Assembly (NCBI GenBank): GCA_910587155.1
Contig: CAJULA010000023.1
Span: 1 to 43,934, forward strand
Reading direction: 5' to 3'
DNA: 43,934 bases
DNA from: an uncultured Lachnospiraceae bacterium
Lineage (GTDB): Bacteria > Bacillota > Clostridia > Lachnospirales > Lachnospiraceae
In this document: piece by piece, positions 16,345 to 25,407 of the stretch
Layout of the letters: each line of letters starts with the position of its first letter
Position numbering within the stretch: the stretch's first letter is position 1
The notes under the pieces: model-generated
The model's database searches: none
What the model was told of the DNA's origin: nothing
Seen by the model: the letters and a program-made list of their open reading frames with translations, nothing else
Translations under genes and position numbers: made by a program

Positions 16345-17088
16345 TTGTATACATTTCGAAGCCGTGTGCGCTACAGTGAAACAGACAGCAGGGAGCTGCT
16401 GACGCTTGCAGCGATTACGGATTATTTTCAGGACTGCGGCACCTTTCAGTCAGAGCAGCTGGGGCTGGGCGTCCATTATCTGCAAAAGAGTCATCTGGCA
16501 TGGGTGCTGTCAGCGTGGCAGATCGTGGTGGAAGAATACCCGCGACTGGGGGATGATATTATAATAAGTACATTTCCTTACGGTTTCAAGGGGTTTCTGG
16601 GATATCGCAACTATACCATGGACCGTCCGGACGGGGAAAGGATGGCGTATGCCAATGCCATCTGGACACTTTTGGACACCCGCACGACGAAGCCGGTGCG
16701 GGCAACCCGGGAAATGATGGAAAAATATGTGCTTTCCCCAAAACTCGCCATGGAGTATGCGCCGCGCAAGATAGCGGGAGTGCCGGGAACGGCAGGGATG
16801 GAAGGAGAATGGCAGGAGGGATTTTCGGTAAAGCCATATCATCTGGACAGCAATCATCATGTAAATAATGCCTGGTATATTAAGATGGCATCCTGTTATC
16901 TGCCGCCGGAAACGGATATTGCGCAGATGCGGGCGGAATACAGGAAACAGGCGCTGGCGGGAGATCGGATACTTCCTTGTGTGGCGGCGGCAGACGGGCG
17001 GCACATTGTCTCGCTCTGTAACGAAGAAAGAGAGCCTTTTGCAGTCATGGAATTTACGCACAGGGTGCAGGATAAGGAGAGAATATGA
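16345..17088 (+). CDS. Acyl-ACP thioesterase
   Basis: A 247-residue double hot-dog protein of the FatA/FatB family that releases fatty acids from acyl carrier protein. The N-terminal domain starts FRSRVRYSETDSRELLTL. The second domain holds DSNHHVNNAWYI (about residues 170-181), the asparagine/histidine motif of these thioesterases. The start is TTG 16345 with AGGAGGAAA upstream. It overlaps cvfB by the ATGA motif. A palindrome upstream suggests local control. Confidence 0.85.
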   Translation: MYTFRSRVRYSETDSRELLTLAAITDYFQDCGTFQSEQLGLGVHYLQKSHLAWVLSAWQIVVEEYPRLGDDIIISTFPYGFKGFLGYRNYTMDRPDGERMAYANAIWTLLDTRTTKPVRATREMMEKYVLSPKLAMEYAPRKIAGVPGTAGMEGEWQEGFSVKPYHLDSNHHVNNAWYIKMASCYLPPETDIAQMRAEYRKQALAGDRILPCVAAADGRHIVSLCNEEREPFAVMEFTHRVQDKERI

Positions 17089-17927
17089 TTCAATTAGGAG
17101 AGAAACAGACACTTATGATCGTAAAGCAGGTGGAGTTTGGTGCGTATCTGGCAGAGGATATGGAAAGCGGGGCCAGGGAGAGGGTGCTGCTGCCCGGCAG
17201 ACAGGTGCCCGGGGGCTCCGGGATCGGCACAAAGATCGAAGTGTTTATTTACAAGGATTCCAGAGACCGGATGATTGCTACCACACATATGCCGAAGCTG
17301 ACTCTGCATCAGATAGGAGAGCTGCGAGTGGCCCAGGTGGGAAATATCGGCGCTTTTCTTGACTGGGGACTGGAAAAGGATCTGCTTCTGCCTTTCCGGG
17401 AACAGACAAGGAAGGTACTGGAGGGAGAGACCTGCCTTGTGGCGCTGTATATAGACAAGAGCAGCCGTCTGTGTGCCACAATGAATGTCTATGAATATCT
17501 GGACACGGACAGCCCTTATACGAAGGATGACCGGGTGGAAGGAACCGTTTACGAGATCAGCCGGGAGTTTGGCGCCTTTGTGGCAGTGGACGGACGCTAT
17601 TCTGCCCTGATTCCCAAAAAGGAACTGTATGGCGAAATCCGCGTGGGAGAGAGAATCCGTGCCCGTGTGACAGCTGTCAAGGAGGATGGGAAGCTGGATC
17701 TGAGCCTGCGCGAAAAGGCGTATCTGCAGATGGATCAGGATGCGGAGAAGGTGATGGAGGAGATCGGAGAGCGCGGCGGGTCGCTGCCTTTCAATGACAA
17801 GGCGAGTCCGGAGGTAATCCGACAGGAAATGCAGATGAGCAAAAACGAATTCAAGAGGGCAGTGGGAAGGCTTCTGAAGGAGGGGAAGATTGAAATCACG
17901 GAGAAAGGAATTGTTAAAAAAAGGTAA
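17085..17927 (+). CDS. cvfB: CvfB-like S1 RNA-binding protein
   Basis: A 280-residue protein with tandem S1-type OB folds followed by a winged-helix domain, the layout of CvfB. S1-like units are visible around 70-130 (GNIGAFLDWGLEKDLLLPF) and 145-210 (REFGAFVAVDGRYSALIPKKEL). The C-terminal winged helix (EVIRQEMQMSKNEFKRAVGRLLKEGKIEI) is at about 240-275. Staphylococcal CvfB binds RNA and affects virulence gene expression; a general RNA role is expected here. Its ATG overlaps the preceding stop codon. Confidence 0.85.
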   Translation: MIQLGEKQTLMIVKQVEFGAYLAEDMESGARERVLLPGRQVPGGSGIGTKIEVFIYKDSRDRMIATTHMPKLTLHQIGELRVAQVGNIGAFLDWGLEKDLLLPFREQTRKVLEGETCLVALYIDKSSRLCATMNVYEYLDTDSPYTKDDRVEGTVYEISREFGAFVAVDGRYSALIPKKELYGEIRVGERIRARVTAVKEDGKLDLSLREKAYLQMDQDAEKVMEEIGERGGSLPFNDKASPEVIRQEMQMSKNEFKRAVGRLLKEGKIEITEKGIVKKR

Positions 17928-17965
17928 ATTTGCGATAATGTTTTTATAAAAAAACAATAGCGGGC

Positions 17966-17993
17966 TTGCAATTTCCCAAATTTTATGTATAAT
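17966..17993 (+). promoter_or_regulatory. Sigma-A promoter of the second HPr-like gene
   Basis: TTGCAA (17966-17971), 16 bp, TATAAT (17988-17993), with GGGCTTGCAATTTCC around the -35 box as at glnN. Confidence 0.75.
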
Positions 17994-18027
17994 CGGGATT
18001 ATAGAGTAAGGAAAGGAGAGGAGAATT

Positions 18028-18261
18028 ATGAAAGTACAGAATATCAAAGACATTGATAAGTTTTTCAAGGTGATCGACACCTGCGTTGGCAAGGTGGAGC
18101 TGGTAACAGGAGAAGGCGACAGACTGAATCTGAAGTCCAAACTGTCCCAGTACGTATCCATGGCAAACATCTTTTCCGATGGAACGATCGCCGAGCTGGA
18201 GATTCTTGCTTACGAACCGGAAGATATCACCAAATTAGTTAACTTTATGATGGAAAGCTAG
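18028..18261 (+). CDS. Divergent HPr-fold protein
   Basis: A 77-residue protein, the same length as the HPr-like gene at 3365 and alignable with it end to end: LNLKSKLSQYVSMANIF takes the place of VIDAKSIMGIFSL, and both end in an acidic helix (EPEDITKLVNFMMES). It has no histidine at all in the active-site region. The serine-46 area is only weakly kept. It is followed after nine bases by a CPBP protease. Function is unknown; a regulatory or structural role derived from HPr is inferred. Confidence 0.6.
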   Translation: MKVQNIKDIDKFFKVIDTCVGKVELVTGEGDRLNLKSKLSQYVSMANIFSDGTIAELEILAYEPEDITKLVNFMMES

Positions 18262-18270
18262 GCGTAAGGA

Positions 18271-19200
18271 ATGAACGGCAAAAAAGTAAACTGGTTCTTT
18301 TTGACAACCATTCTACTGCATTTACTTATTGTAGTATTAATGGTTGTTTTTCGTTATGTATTTGCACTGGGCATCATTGCCAATTTTTTAGTCAGCAGCG
18401 CCATGATCGTTGTGCCGGCCTTTGTGTTCCTGGCATGTTCGGGTGAAAGTCCTGTGGAGGCGGCAGGATTTCACAAAATCAGATGGTCCACTGTTTTTAT
18501 GATTGTGCTGTTTACTTTTTTGACGATGCCTCTTACTACCGTGATCAACACATTCTCCATGTTTTTCGTGGAGAATGCGGTGACGGAAATCAGCGGACAG
18601 GTTCTGGAACTTCCCTTTGTGGTGGCCTTTTTCTTTATGGCGGTAGTAGCGCCGGTGTGCGAAGAAGTGGTTTACAGGGGGATTGCCTATCAGGGTTATA
18701 AAAGGTCAGGGACGCTTTTGCAGGCGACGCTCTGTTCCGCGATGATCTTTGCGGTGGGGCATATGAATTTCAATCAGGCAGCGTATGCGTTTGTGATCGG
18801 TGTCATGCTCGTACTTCTTGTGGAGGCTACGGGAAGCATATGGGCTTCCATTATCTACCATGTTGTCTTTAACGGGTACAGTGTCTGTGTCATGTATCTG
18901 GCCGGAGACATGCTGGAAACCGATATGACCGCCGGACTGCCGGACGGCTGGACCTATCAGGACTCCCTGCTGTATGGGCTGGGCGTATCCATGGTGACGG
19001 CCGCGGTCATGACATCCTTTGCAGTCTGTGTCCTGATATGGATTGCCAGGAACGAAGGGCGTATACGGCGCCTGCAGGAAATATGGGCAACCCGTCATGA
19101 AAGAAAAGGGAAAGTAATCACGATCCCGCTTGTCATAGCACTGATTCTGGCGTTTGCCTATATGGTGGCGGAAGTGATTTTATATAAAATGATACTATGA
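18271..19200 (+). CDS. CPBP family intramembrane metalloprotease
   Basis: A 309-residue membrane protein with about eight hydrophobic segments and the CPBP (Abi/CAAX protease) motifs: EEVVYRG (Glu131-Glu132), GHMNFN (His164) and YHVVFNGY (His197). These supply the catalytic glutamates and metal ligands. Members process prenylated peptides, bacteriocins or anti-sigma factors. It overlaps the glycosyltransferase start by ATGA, so it may act on cell-surface components. The substrate is unknown. Confidence 0.85.
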   Translation: MNGKKVNWFFLTTILLHLLIVVLMVVFRYVFALGIIANFLVSSAMIVVPAFVFLACSGESPVEAAGFHKIRWSTVFMIVLFTFLTMPLTTVINTFSMFFVENAVTEISGQVLELPFVVAFFFMAVVAPVCEEVVYRGIAYQGYKRSGTLLQATLCSAMIFAVGHMNFNQAAYAFVIGVMLVLLVEATGSIWASIIYHVVFNGYSVCVMYLAGDMLETDMTAGLPDGWTYQDSLLYGLGVSMVTAAVMTSFAVCVLIWIARNEGRIRRLQEIWATRHERKGKVITIPLVIALILAFAYMVAEVILYKMIL

Positions 19201-19877
19201 GAGAGATCAATATACTGGGGCTGAATCTGCGGGATTATACATTACGGGAGAAGCTGCGTATGCTGAATTCCTCCCTGGGCCGCCGGGCGATGGCGACGAT
19301 CGGATTTGTTTCCGCCAGAGCGCTGATGCAGGCAGAAAAAGACGGTGTGCGCAAAGCGTGGCTGGAATCCATGGATATTGTGGAATATTGTGACGCCGAC
19401 ATTCTGCGTGCAGCCGGCATCACGGCCAGGGGGCGGCTGAAAGAAGCGGAGAATAACAGCTTTCTGAGAGAGTTTCTGGGGCGGCTTATCAGGGAAGAAC
19501 GTGCTGTCTATCTGCTGGCCGGCAGTCAGGACATGCTGGAGTCGATGGAAGCGTATGATGAAATCAGACAGATGTGCGTGACAGGAAGGAATATTCTGCC
19601 GGCGGAGAACGGCAGCAATGCGGATGTCATTATCAACGATATCAATGACAAGGCGCCCTGTGCCGTGTTGACGTATGCGGACTGCCTTGTGCAGGCGGAC
19701 TTTGTCTCCGTCAACAGACGGCGGATGAATGCGGATATCTGGGTGGACATGCCGGAAAAAGGAACGGTGTCCATAGCCCCGGACAAAAAGTTTCCCGCAT
19801 TGATAAAAAACATGCAGAGAAAGCTGTTTCAGAGAAAAGTTCATCAGTATGAAAATCAGGAAAAGGCGGAACAGTGA
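19197..19877 (+). CDS. WecG/TagA/CpsF family glycosyltransferase
   Basis: A 226-residue GT26-family enzyme that transfers a hexosamine to lipid-linked acceptors in teichoic acid, capsule or enterobacterial common antigen synthesis. Seen are the N-terminal MREINILGLNLRDYTLREKL, VSARALMQAEKDG (in place of the usual NA-containing motif), YCDADIL and YLLAGSQDMLE. Divergence from the classical motifs means substrate and even activity are uncertain. No wall teichoic acid cluster surrounds it. Its ATG overlaps the preceding stop. Confidence 0.75.
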   Translation: MREINILGLNLRDYTLREKLRMLNSSLGRRAMATIGFVSARALMQAEKDGVRKAWLESMDIVEYCDADILRAAGITARGRLKEAENNSFLREFLGRLIREERAVYLLAGSQDMLESMEAYDEIRQMCVTGRNILPAENGSNADVIINDINDKAPCAVLTYADCLVQADFVSVNRRRMNADIWVDMPEKGTVSIAPDKKFPALIKNMQRKLFQRKVHQYENQEKAEQ

Positions 19878-19891
19878 GCTTCCGTCTTTTT
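19865..19891 (+). terminator. Terminator overlapping the glycosyltransferase stop codon
   Basis: GGCGGAA (19865-19871) pairs with TTCCGTC (19880-19886, one G-U pair), followed by TTTTT. The TGA stop codon is in the loop. Confidence 0.75.
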
Positions 19892-20129
19892 GTACATTCC
19901 ATGTTGTGCAGGTTGACGATGTCCTGAACGGAAAAAACAGGAAAATTAAGAAAAAACTGCATAAAAAATACCGGATTCCCTGTAGATTTATTTGTAAGTT
20001 TATATTAAAATGGAACGTAGACAGAAGTAATCCGGAAAAAACAGACGAATGTCTGCAGACGGTGGATTATGCAGAATGTATATCTGGTTTCTGATGTATC
20101 GTGTCCGGAGAAAAGAAGGGGTGTAAGAA

Positions 20130-21218
20130 ATGATATCTAATCAGATTTTGCAGAACGCAATTGAGGGACTGAAGGCGATATCACGAGTGGAATTCAGCGT
20201 CATAGACACGGATGGCAAAGTGGCTGCCGCCACGTCGGACAATATGAGTGAGTTTGAAAAGTCTGCGCTGGAATTCGTGAATTCTCCGGCAGACAGCCAG
20301 GAGATTCAGGGCTGTCAGTTTTTTAAGATTTATGACGAGCAGCAGCTGGAATATATCCTGGTGGCCGGAGGAGCGGGAGAAGATCTGTACATGGTGGGCA
20401 AGATGGTGGCCTTCCAGATTCAGAATCTGCTGACCGCATATAAAGAGCGGTTTGACAAGGACAACTTTATTAAGAACCTGCTGCTGGATAACCTGCTGCT
20501 GGTTGATATTTACAGTCGCTCGAAAAAGCTGCATATCCCCACGGATGTCAGGCGGGTGGTGATCGTCGTGGAGGCCGGCAGCGGCAAGGATAATAACGCG
20601 CTGGAGATCATCCGCAATCTCAAGGAAAATGCGGGCAGAGATTTTGTCACGGCAGTGGATGAAAACAATGTCATCGTGGTAAAGGAAATTTCCGACGGCG
20701 ACGGCAATCCCGAGATTGACCGGAAGGCTGTGGAGATTGTGAACTGTCTGGAAAAAGAAGGCATTGGCAATGTGCATATCGCTTATGGTACAATCATAGG
20801 GGAGATCAAGGAAGTCAGCCGTTCCTACAAAGAAGCCAAGATGGCCCTGGACGTGGGAAAGATATTTTTCAGCGACAAAAACATCATTGCCTACAGTGAA
20901 CTGGGCATTGGCCGTCTGATCTACCAGCTTCCCATTCCGCTGTGCAAGATGTTTATCAAGGAGATCTTTGACGGCAGGAATCCGGACGAGTTTGACGAGG
21001 AGACGCTGACTACGATCAACAAGTTTTTTGAGAACAGCCTCAATGTGTCGGAGACATCCAGACAGCTTTTTATACACAGGAATACACTGGTATACCGGCT
21101 GGATAAGCTGCAGAAGAGCACCGGACTGGATCTGCGTATTTTTGAGGACGCAATTACATTCAAGATCGCACTGATGGTTGTGAAGTATATGAAATACATG
21201 GAAACTTTTGATTTTTAA
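20130..21218 (+). CDS. CdaR/PucR-type transcriptional regulator
   Basis: A 362-residue regulator. Residues 1-110 resemble a sugar-diacid-recognition or GAF-like sensor, the middle is the GGDEF-like CdaR domain, and the C-terminus is a PucR helix-turn-helix (NKFFENSLNVSETSRQLFIHRNTLVYRLDKLQKSTGLDLR). That last motif is the family hallmark. It is 22 bases upstream of ftsE in the same direction and may be co-transcribed with the cell-division genes. The ligand is unknown. ATG 20130 has GAAGGGG upstream. Confidence 0.8.
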   Translation: MISNQILQNAIEGLKAISRVEFSVIDTDGKVAAATSDNMSEFEKSALEFVNSPADSQEIQGCQFFKIYDEQQLEYILVAGGAGEDLYMVGKMVAFQIQNLLTAYKERFDKDNFIKNLLLDNLLLVDIYSRSKKLHIPTDVRRVVIVVEAGSGKDNNALEIIRNLKENAGRDFVTAVDENNVIVVKEISDGDGNPEIDRKAVEIVNCLEKEGIGNVHIAYGTIIGEIKEVSRSYKEAKMALDVGKIFFSDKNIIAYSELGIGRLIYQLPIPLCKMFIKEIFDGRNPDEFDEETLTTINKFFENSLNVSETSRQLFIHRNTLVYRLDKLQKSTGLDLRIFEDAITFKIALMVVKYMKYMETFDF

Positions 21219-21240
21219 GGTACATACAGGAGAGATGTAA

Positions 21241-21975
21241 GTGGCAGGGAAGAAAAGGGCAAGAAGAAGTACGGCAGAAGCAAAGGATATCATTGTCCTT
21301 GACAATGTGAGCAAATCCTATTCGACAGGGGCGCCGGCGCTGAACGGTGTCAGCATCCGCATCCGGCGCGGGGAATTTGTCTTTGTGGTGGGCGACAGCG
21401 GATCGGGGAAATCGACGCTGATCAAGCTGCTCCTGCGGGAGCTGACGCCTACATCCGGCGGCGTATGGGTGAACGGACAGGATGTGGTGCGCCTGCGGCA
21501 CCGCAAGATACCGAAATTTCGGCGTAACCTTGGTATTGTATTTCAGGACTTCCGGCTGCTGAAGGACCGGAACGTATATGAAAATGTGGCGTTTGCCCAA
21601 CGCATTATTCAGGTGCCCACAAGAGAGATCCGGAAAAATGTGCCGGCGATCCTTTCCATTGTGGGGCTGGCAGGAAAATACAAGGCGAAACCCAAGCAGC
21701 TTTCCGGCGGGGAACAGCAGAGAGTGGCGCTGGCGAGGGCGCTGATTAATAAGCCGTCCATATTGCTGGCGGATGAGCCGACCGGTAATCTCGATCCCAA
21801 GAATTCCTGGGAGATCATGAAGCTGCTGGAGGAGATCAATCAGACCGGGACTACCGTACTGGTAGTTACCCATAACAGAGAGATCGTAAATGCCATGAAG
21901 AAAAGAGTCGTTACGATGAAAAAGGGAGTCATTGTAAGCGACGAAGAAAAAGGCGGTTATATTGATGAGGATTAG
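21241..21975 (+). CDS. ftsE: Cell division ATP-binding protein FtsE
   Basis: ABC ATPase that partners FtsX and drives a peptidoglycan hydrolase at the division site. Motifs are Walker A GDSGSGKST, Q loop FQDFRLL, signature LSGGEQQRVALARAL and Walker B ILLADEPTGNLD. The start is GTG 21241 after AGGAGAGATGTAA. Compared with most FtsE proteins it carries about 17 extra basic residues at the N-terminus (MAGKKRARRSTAEAKD). Its end overlaps ftsX by 11 bases. Confidence 0.93.
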   Translation: MAGKKRARRSTAEAKDIIVLDNVSKSYSTGAPALNGVSIRIRRGEFVFVVGDSGSGKSTLIKLLLRELTPTSGGVWVNGQDVVRLRHRKIPKFRRNLGIVFQDFRLLKDRNVYENVAFAQRIIQVPTREIRKNVPAILSIVGLAGKYKAKPKQLSGGEQQRVALARALINKPSILLADEPTGNLDPKNSWEIMKLLEEINQTGTTVLVVTHNREIVNAMKKRVVTMKKGVIVSDEEKGGYIDED

Positions 21976-22861
21976 TACACTTTTTTATACGATAAAACAG
22001 GGGTTTGTAAATATCGTGCGCAATAAATGGTTTTCCCTTGCCTCCATTGCCACCATTTCCGCCTGCCTGTTTCTCTTTGGCCTCTTCTATGCGATCCTTA
22101 CCAACTTCCAGCATATCGTAAAGACAGCGGAAGAGGGCGTGAGCGTGACGGTATTTTTTGATGAAGGACTCAGTGATGAGCGCATCCGGGAAATCGGGGA
22201 TATGATCGACCGCAGGGTGGAAGTGCGGGAAGTGGTGTTCAAATCTGCGGAAGAGGTATGGGAAGAATTCAAGGTGGAATATCTGGGGGAATATGCGGAC
22301 GGTTTCACGGAGAACCCGCTGGAGGATTCTGCCAACTATGAGATCTATCTGAGCGATGTAAATATGCAGACTGCGCTGGTCACTTATCTGGAATCCGTGG
22401 AAGGGGTGCGGCAGGTAAACCGTTCAGAGATTACCGCCAATATGCTGGGAGGCATCAATGTGCTGATCGGTTATGTCTCTATCGGGATCATTGTGATACT
22501 TCTGGCGGTATCGGTTTTCCTCATCAGCAATACGGTTATGATCGGTATTTCCGTCAGAAAAGAAGAAATCAATATTATGAAATATATCGGCGCGACGGAT
22601 TTCTTTGTCCGATCTCCTTTTGTCATTGAGGGGATTCTGATCGGACTGCTGGGCTCGGTTGTGCCTCTTGTATCCATTTATTATTTATATACGAATGTGA
22701 TTGTCTATATTGGAGAGCGGTTCCGGTTCTTATCGGGGCTATTGCAGTTTCTGCCGGTGGAGGAGATCTTTTCCACACTGCTGCCCGCATCCATGGGCAT
22801 CGGTGTGGGCATCGGATTTTTGGGAAGTATCGTGACTGTCAGAAAGCACCTTAAAGTATGA
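21965..22861 (+). CDS. ftsX: Cell division protein FtsX
   Basis: A 298-residue membrane partner of FtsE. It has an N-terminal helix (about 22-42), a large extracellular domain (about 45-160) including ESVEGVRQVNRSE, and three C-terminal helices with the conserved NTVMIGISVRKEEINIMKYIGATDFFVRSPFVIEG. ATG 21965 is used, overlapping ftsE; a TTG three bases earlier is possible. The extracellular domain is where activation of the neighbouring M23 hydrolase would take place. Confidence 0.93.
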   Translation: MRISTLFYTIKQGFVNIVRNKWFSLASIATISACLFLFGLFYAILTNFQHIVKTAEEGVSVTVFFDEGLSDERIREIGDMIDRRVEVREVVFKSAEEVWEEFKVEYLGEYADGFTENPLEDSANYEIYLSDVNMQTALVTYLESVEGVRQVNRSEITANMLGGINVLIGYVSIGIIVILLAVSVFLISNTVMIGISVRKEEINIMKYIGATDFFVRSPFVIEGILIGLLGSVVPLVSIYYLYTNVIVYIGERFRFLSGLLQFLPVEEIFSTLLPASMGIGVGIGFLGSIVTVRKHLKV

Positions 22862-22873
22862 TGGGGACAGAGG

Positions 22874-24100
22874 ATGAAGAAGAGGCGGAAGTTAACTGCA
22901 TGTCTGTTGCTGATTTTATTGGTGGTGGGGGTGGCCTCACCTTCCTTTGTCAGCGAGGCGGATACCAAAACAGACTCCATCCGCAGCAGTATCAGGGAGA
23001 AACAAAGTGCCATCGGGGAGGCGGAGAAAGAAAAAGCAGCCCTGCAGTCGGGCCTGACAGACATCAAAAAGCTGGTGGCCGATCTGGAAAATGCCAAAAA
23101 GAGTCTGAAAGACTATGTGGCAAAGCTGGATGCCAATTTAAATGAAATAGAAGCCAAAATTGCGGAGCTGAAAGAACTGATTGCAAAAAAAGAAAAAGAG
23201 ATCGAAAAGACCGGGGAAGAACTGGATGCTGCCACAGCAGCGGAAGAAGAGCAATACGCGGCTATGAAAATGAGAGTGAAATTCATGTACGAGCGGGGAC
23301 AGACATTTTATCTGGACATGCTGTTTGCGCCGGGGAATTTCGGCGATATTCTCAGCCGGACGCAGTATGTGGAAAAGATAGCCGCCTATGACAGAAAAAA
23401 GCTGGAAGAATATCAGGAGACAAAAGAAAAGATCGCGATGTTCCGGGAGGAGCTGGAGGCGGAAAAGCTGGTTCTGGATGCGGCGAAGGAAGCAGTGGAG
23501 GAAGAGGAAAAGGCGCTCAATGCGCTGATTGCCTCCAAAGAGAAAGAGATCAAATCATATGAGTCGGATATCAGCAACAAATCACAGCTTGTAAAGGAAT
23601 ACGAGGCGGAGATCGCCGCGCGCAATGCCACCATTGCCGCGCTGGAGCAGGCTGTGGAGGCGGAGAAAAAGCAGCTGGAGGAAGCAAACCGTCCCAAATA
23701 CGACGGCGGCAGATTCAAATGGCCGGCACCGTCTTATACGAGGATTTCCGATGATTACGGAAACAGGATTCATCCAACGCTGGGTGTGCAGCAATTTCAT
23801 AACGGAGTGGATCTGGCGGCGCCGAGCGGATCGCCGATTCTGGCGGCTTATGACGGCAGCGTGGTGGCGGCTGCTTATAACGGGAGTATGGGTAATTATA
23901 TTATGATCGACCATGGAGACGGCCTGTATACGATTTACATGCATGCATCTGCACTGTATGTATCGAAGGGGGCTCATGTATCCAAAGGGGATCAGATTGC
24001 GGCAGTGGGTTCAACGGGACGCTCTACCGGGCCGCACCTGCATTTCAGTGTGCGTCTGAACGGCAGTTATGTAAGTCCGTGGAATTATCTGTCGTCGTAA
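22874..24100 (+). CDS. Coiled-coil M23 peptidoglycan hydrolase (EnvC-like)
   Basis: A 408-residue secreted protein. A signal peptide (about 1-30) is followed by a long coiled coil (about 32-270, rich in E, K and A) and an M23 endopeptidase domain. The zinc ligands are visible as HNGVD (His309, Asp313) and HLHF (His388, His390), so unlike EnvC itself the domain may be catalytically active. The location directly after ftsEX fits the FtsEX-activated hydrolase. ATG 22874 lies 12 bases past the ftsX stop. Confidence 0.9.
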   Translation: MKKRRKLTACLLLILLVVGVASPSFVSEADTKTDSIRSSIREKQSAIGEAEKEKAALQSGLTDIKKLVADLENAKKSLKDYVAKLDANLNEIEAKIAELKELIAKKEKEIEKTGEELDAATAAEEEQYAAMKMRVKFMYERGQTFYLDMLFAPGNFGDILSRTQYVEKIAAYDRKKLEEYQETKEKIAMFREELEAEKLVLDAAKEAVEEEEKALNALIASKEKEIKSYESDISNKSQLVKEYEAEIAARNATIAALEQAVEAEKKQLEEANRPKYDGGRFKWPAPSYTRISDDYGNRIHPTLGVQQFHNGVDLAAPSGSPILAAYDGSVVAAAYNGSMGNYIMIDHGDGLYTIYMHASALYVSKGAHVSKGDQIAAVGSTGRSTGPHLHFSVRLNGSYVSPWNYLSS

Positions 24101-24132
24101 AGAATAAAATCTTTTTAGAGGGATTGACAGGA

Positions 24133-25356
24133 ATGGGGAACATGTCAGATAAGAGAAAATTTGTGAATGGTCTGCTGTCCGGCCTGCTTCTGGCAGTGAT
24201 TATCGTCTCTGCCACGTTTGCGGGGCGGGAAGCGGTAGCGGCATGGAAAGAGCATAAGGGGACGGAAAGCGCGGCGGCCGATGAGGTGGTCAATGCCAGG
24301 ACGATGCAGAAGCTGCAGCTGATTGAGGAATTGATCGAGGAGAACTATGCACTGGATATGGTAGATACAAAGGCTATGGAAAACGGCATCTATCAGGGAC
24401 TGGTTGGTTCTCTTGACGATCCGTACTCCGTTTACTATTCTGCCGAAGAGATGGAAGCACAGCAGGAAAAACTGGACGGTGTCTATTACGGGATTGGCGC
24501 TTATGTGCGTCTGGATGAGGAGCTTGGCCTGGCGCGGCTGGGAGAGATCTTTGACGGCAGCCCTGCGCAGGAGAGCGGCCTGCTGGAAGGTGATCTGATC
24601 ATGCGCGTAGATGGCCAGTATACTAAAAATATGAGTCTGGACGATGTGGTCGGCCTGATCAAAGGAGAAGAAGGGACAAAAGTGGTACTGACCATTATGC
24701 GGGAAGGGGAAGCCGATACAAGAGAGGTTGAGGTGGAACGCAGAGAAGTACCAAAGCAGACGGTTTCCTATGAGATGCTGGATCATAAGATCGCCTATAT
24801 CCGGATCACGGAATTTGACAAAGTGACGGTGGATCAGTTTACCGACGCCATGGCGATGGCAAAGGGTTCCGGCATGCTGGGCCTGATTCTGGATCTGCGC
24901 AACAATCCGGGCGGCAATCTGGCAGCGGTCATTGATGTGGCCAGAAAGCTGCTTCCCAAAGGGCTGGTCGTATACACGGAAGATAAGGCAGGCAAGCGGC
25001 AGGATTACAACTGTGACGGAGAAAACGAACTGACAGTGCCTATGGTGGTGCTGGTCAATGAGGGAAGCGCCAGCGCATCGGAAGTACTGGCCGGTGCCAT
25101 CAAGGACTATGAGAAAGGGAAGCTGCTGGGAACGACTACGTTTGGCAAAGGTATCGTGCAGAAATACCTTTCCATTTCCGACGGTTCCGCCGTGAAGCTG
25201 ACGACCAGCAAGTATTATACCCCGAAAGGCAGCAATATCCATGGAATCGGCATCAGGCCGGATGAAGAACTGGAACTTGATTATGAACGGTATATCGAGG
25301 AAGGTTACGACAATCAGCTCGAACGGGCAAAGGAGATACTGATAACGGGTGAGTAG
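24133..25356 (+). CDS. S41 C-terminal processing protease (CtpA/CtpB type)
   Basis: A 407-residue membrane-anchored protease. An N-terminal membrane helix (about 12-32) is followed by a PDZ domain (about 105-195) and the S41 domain. NEGSASASEVLAGAIKDY supplies the catalytic serine (probably Ser314) and TTFGKGIVQ the lysine (Lys339), 25 residues apart as usual. ATG 24133 is preceded by AGAGGGA at 24117-24123. It ends the ftsEX operon, with a terminator directly on its stop codon. Cell-envelope proteins are the likely substrates. Confidence 0.92.
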   Translation: MGNMSDKRKFVNGLLSGLLLAVIIVSATFAGREAVAAWKEHKGTESAAADEVVNARTMQKLQLIEELIEENYALDMVDTKAMENGIYQGLVGSLDDPYSVYYSAEEMEAQQEKLDGVYYGIGAYVRLDEELGLARLGEIFDGSPAQESGLLEGDLIMRVDGQYTKNMSLDDVVGLIKGEEGTKVVLTIMREGEADTREVEVERREVPKQTVSYEMLDHKIAYIRITEFDKVTVDQFTDAMAMAKGSGMLGLILDLRNNPGGNLAAVIDVARKLLPKGLVVYTEDKAGKRQDYNCDGENELTVPMVVLVNEGSASASEVLAGAIKDYEKGKLLGTTTFGKGIVQKYLSISDGSAVKLTTSKYYTPKGSNIHGIGIRPDEELELDYERYIEEGYDNQLERAKEILITGE

Positions 25357-25379
25357 GGAGCAGCAATGCTCCCTTTTTG
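25355..25379 (+). terminator. Terminator on the processing-protease stop codon
   Basis: AGGGAGCA (25355-25362), GCAA tetraloop, TGCTCCCT (25367-25374), then a T run. The hairpin begins inside the TAG stop codon. Confidence 0.88.
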
Positions 25380-25407
25380 TCATGTAGAGTACAGGGGAGG
25401 AAGAGAT

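Noticed and set aside
19849..20094. 81-codon open frame after the glycosyltransferase
   Set aside because: It overlaps the glycosyltransferase end and its terminator, and lacks a ribosome site and family signal. I see no gene in 19892-20129.
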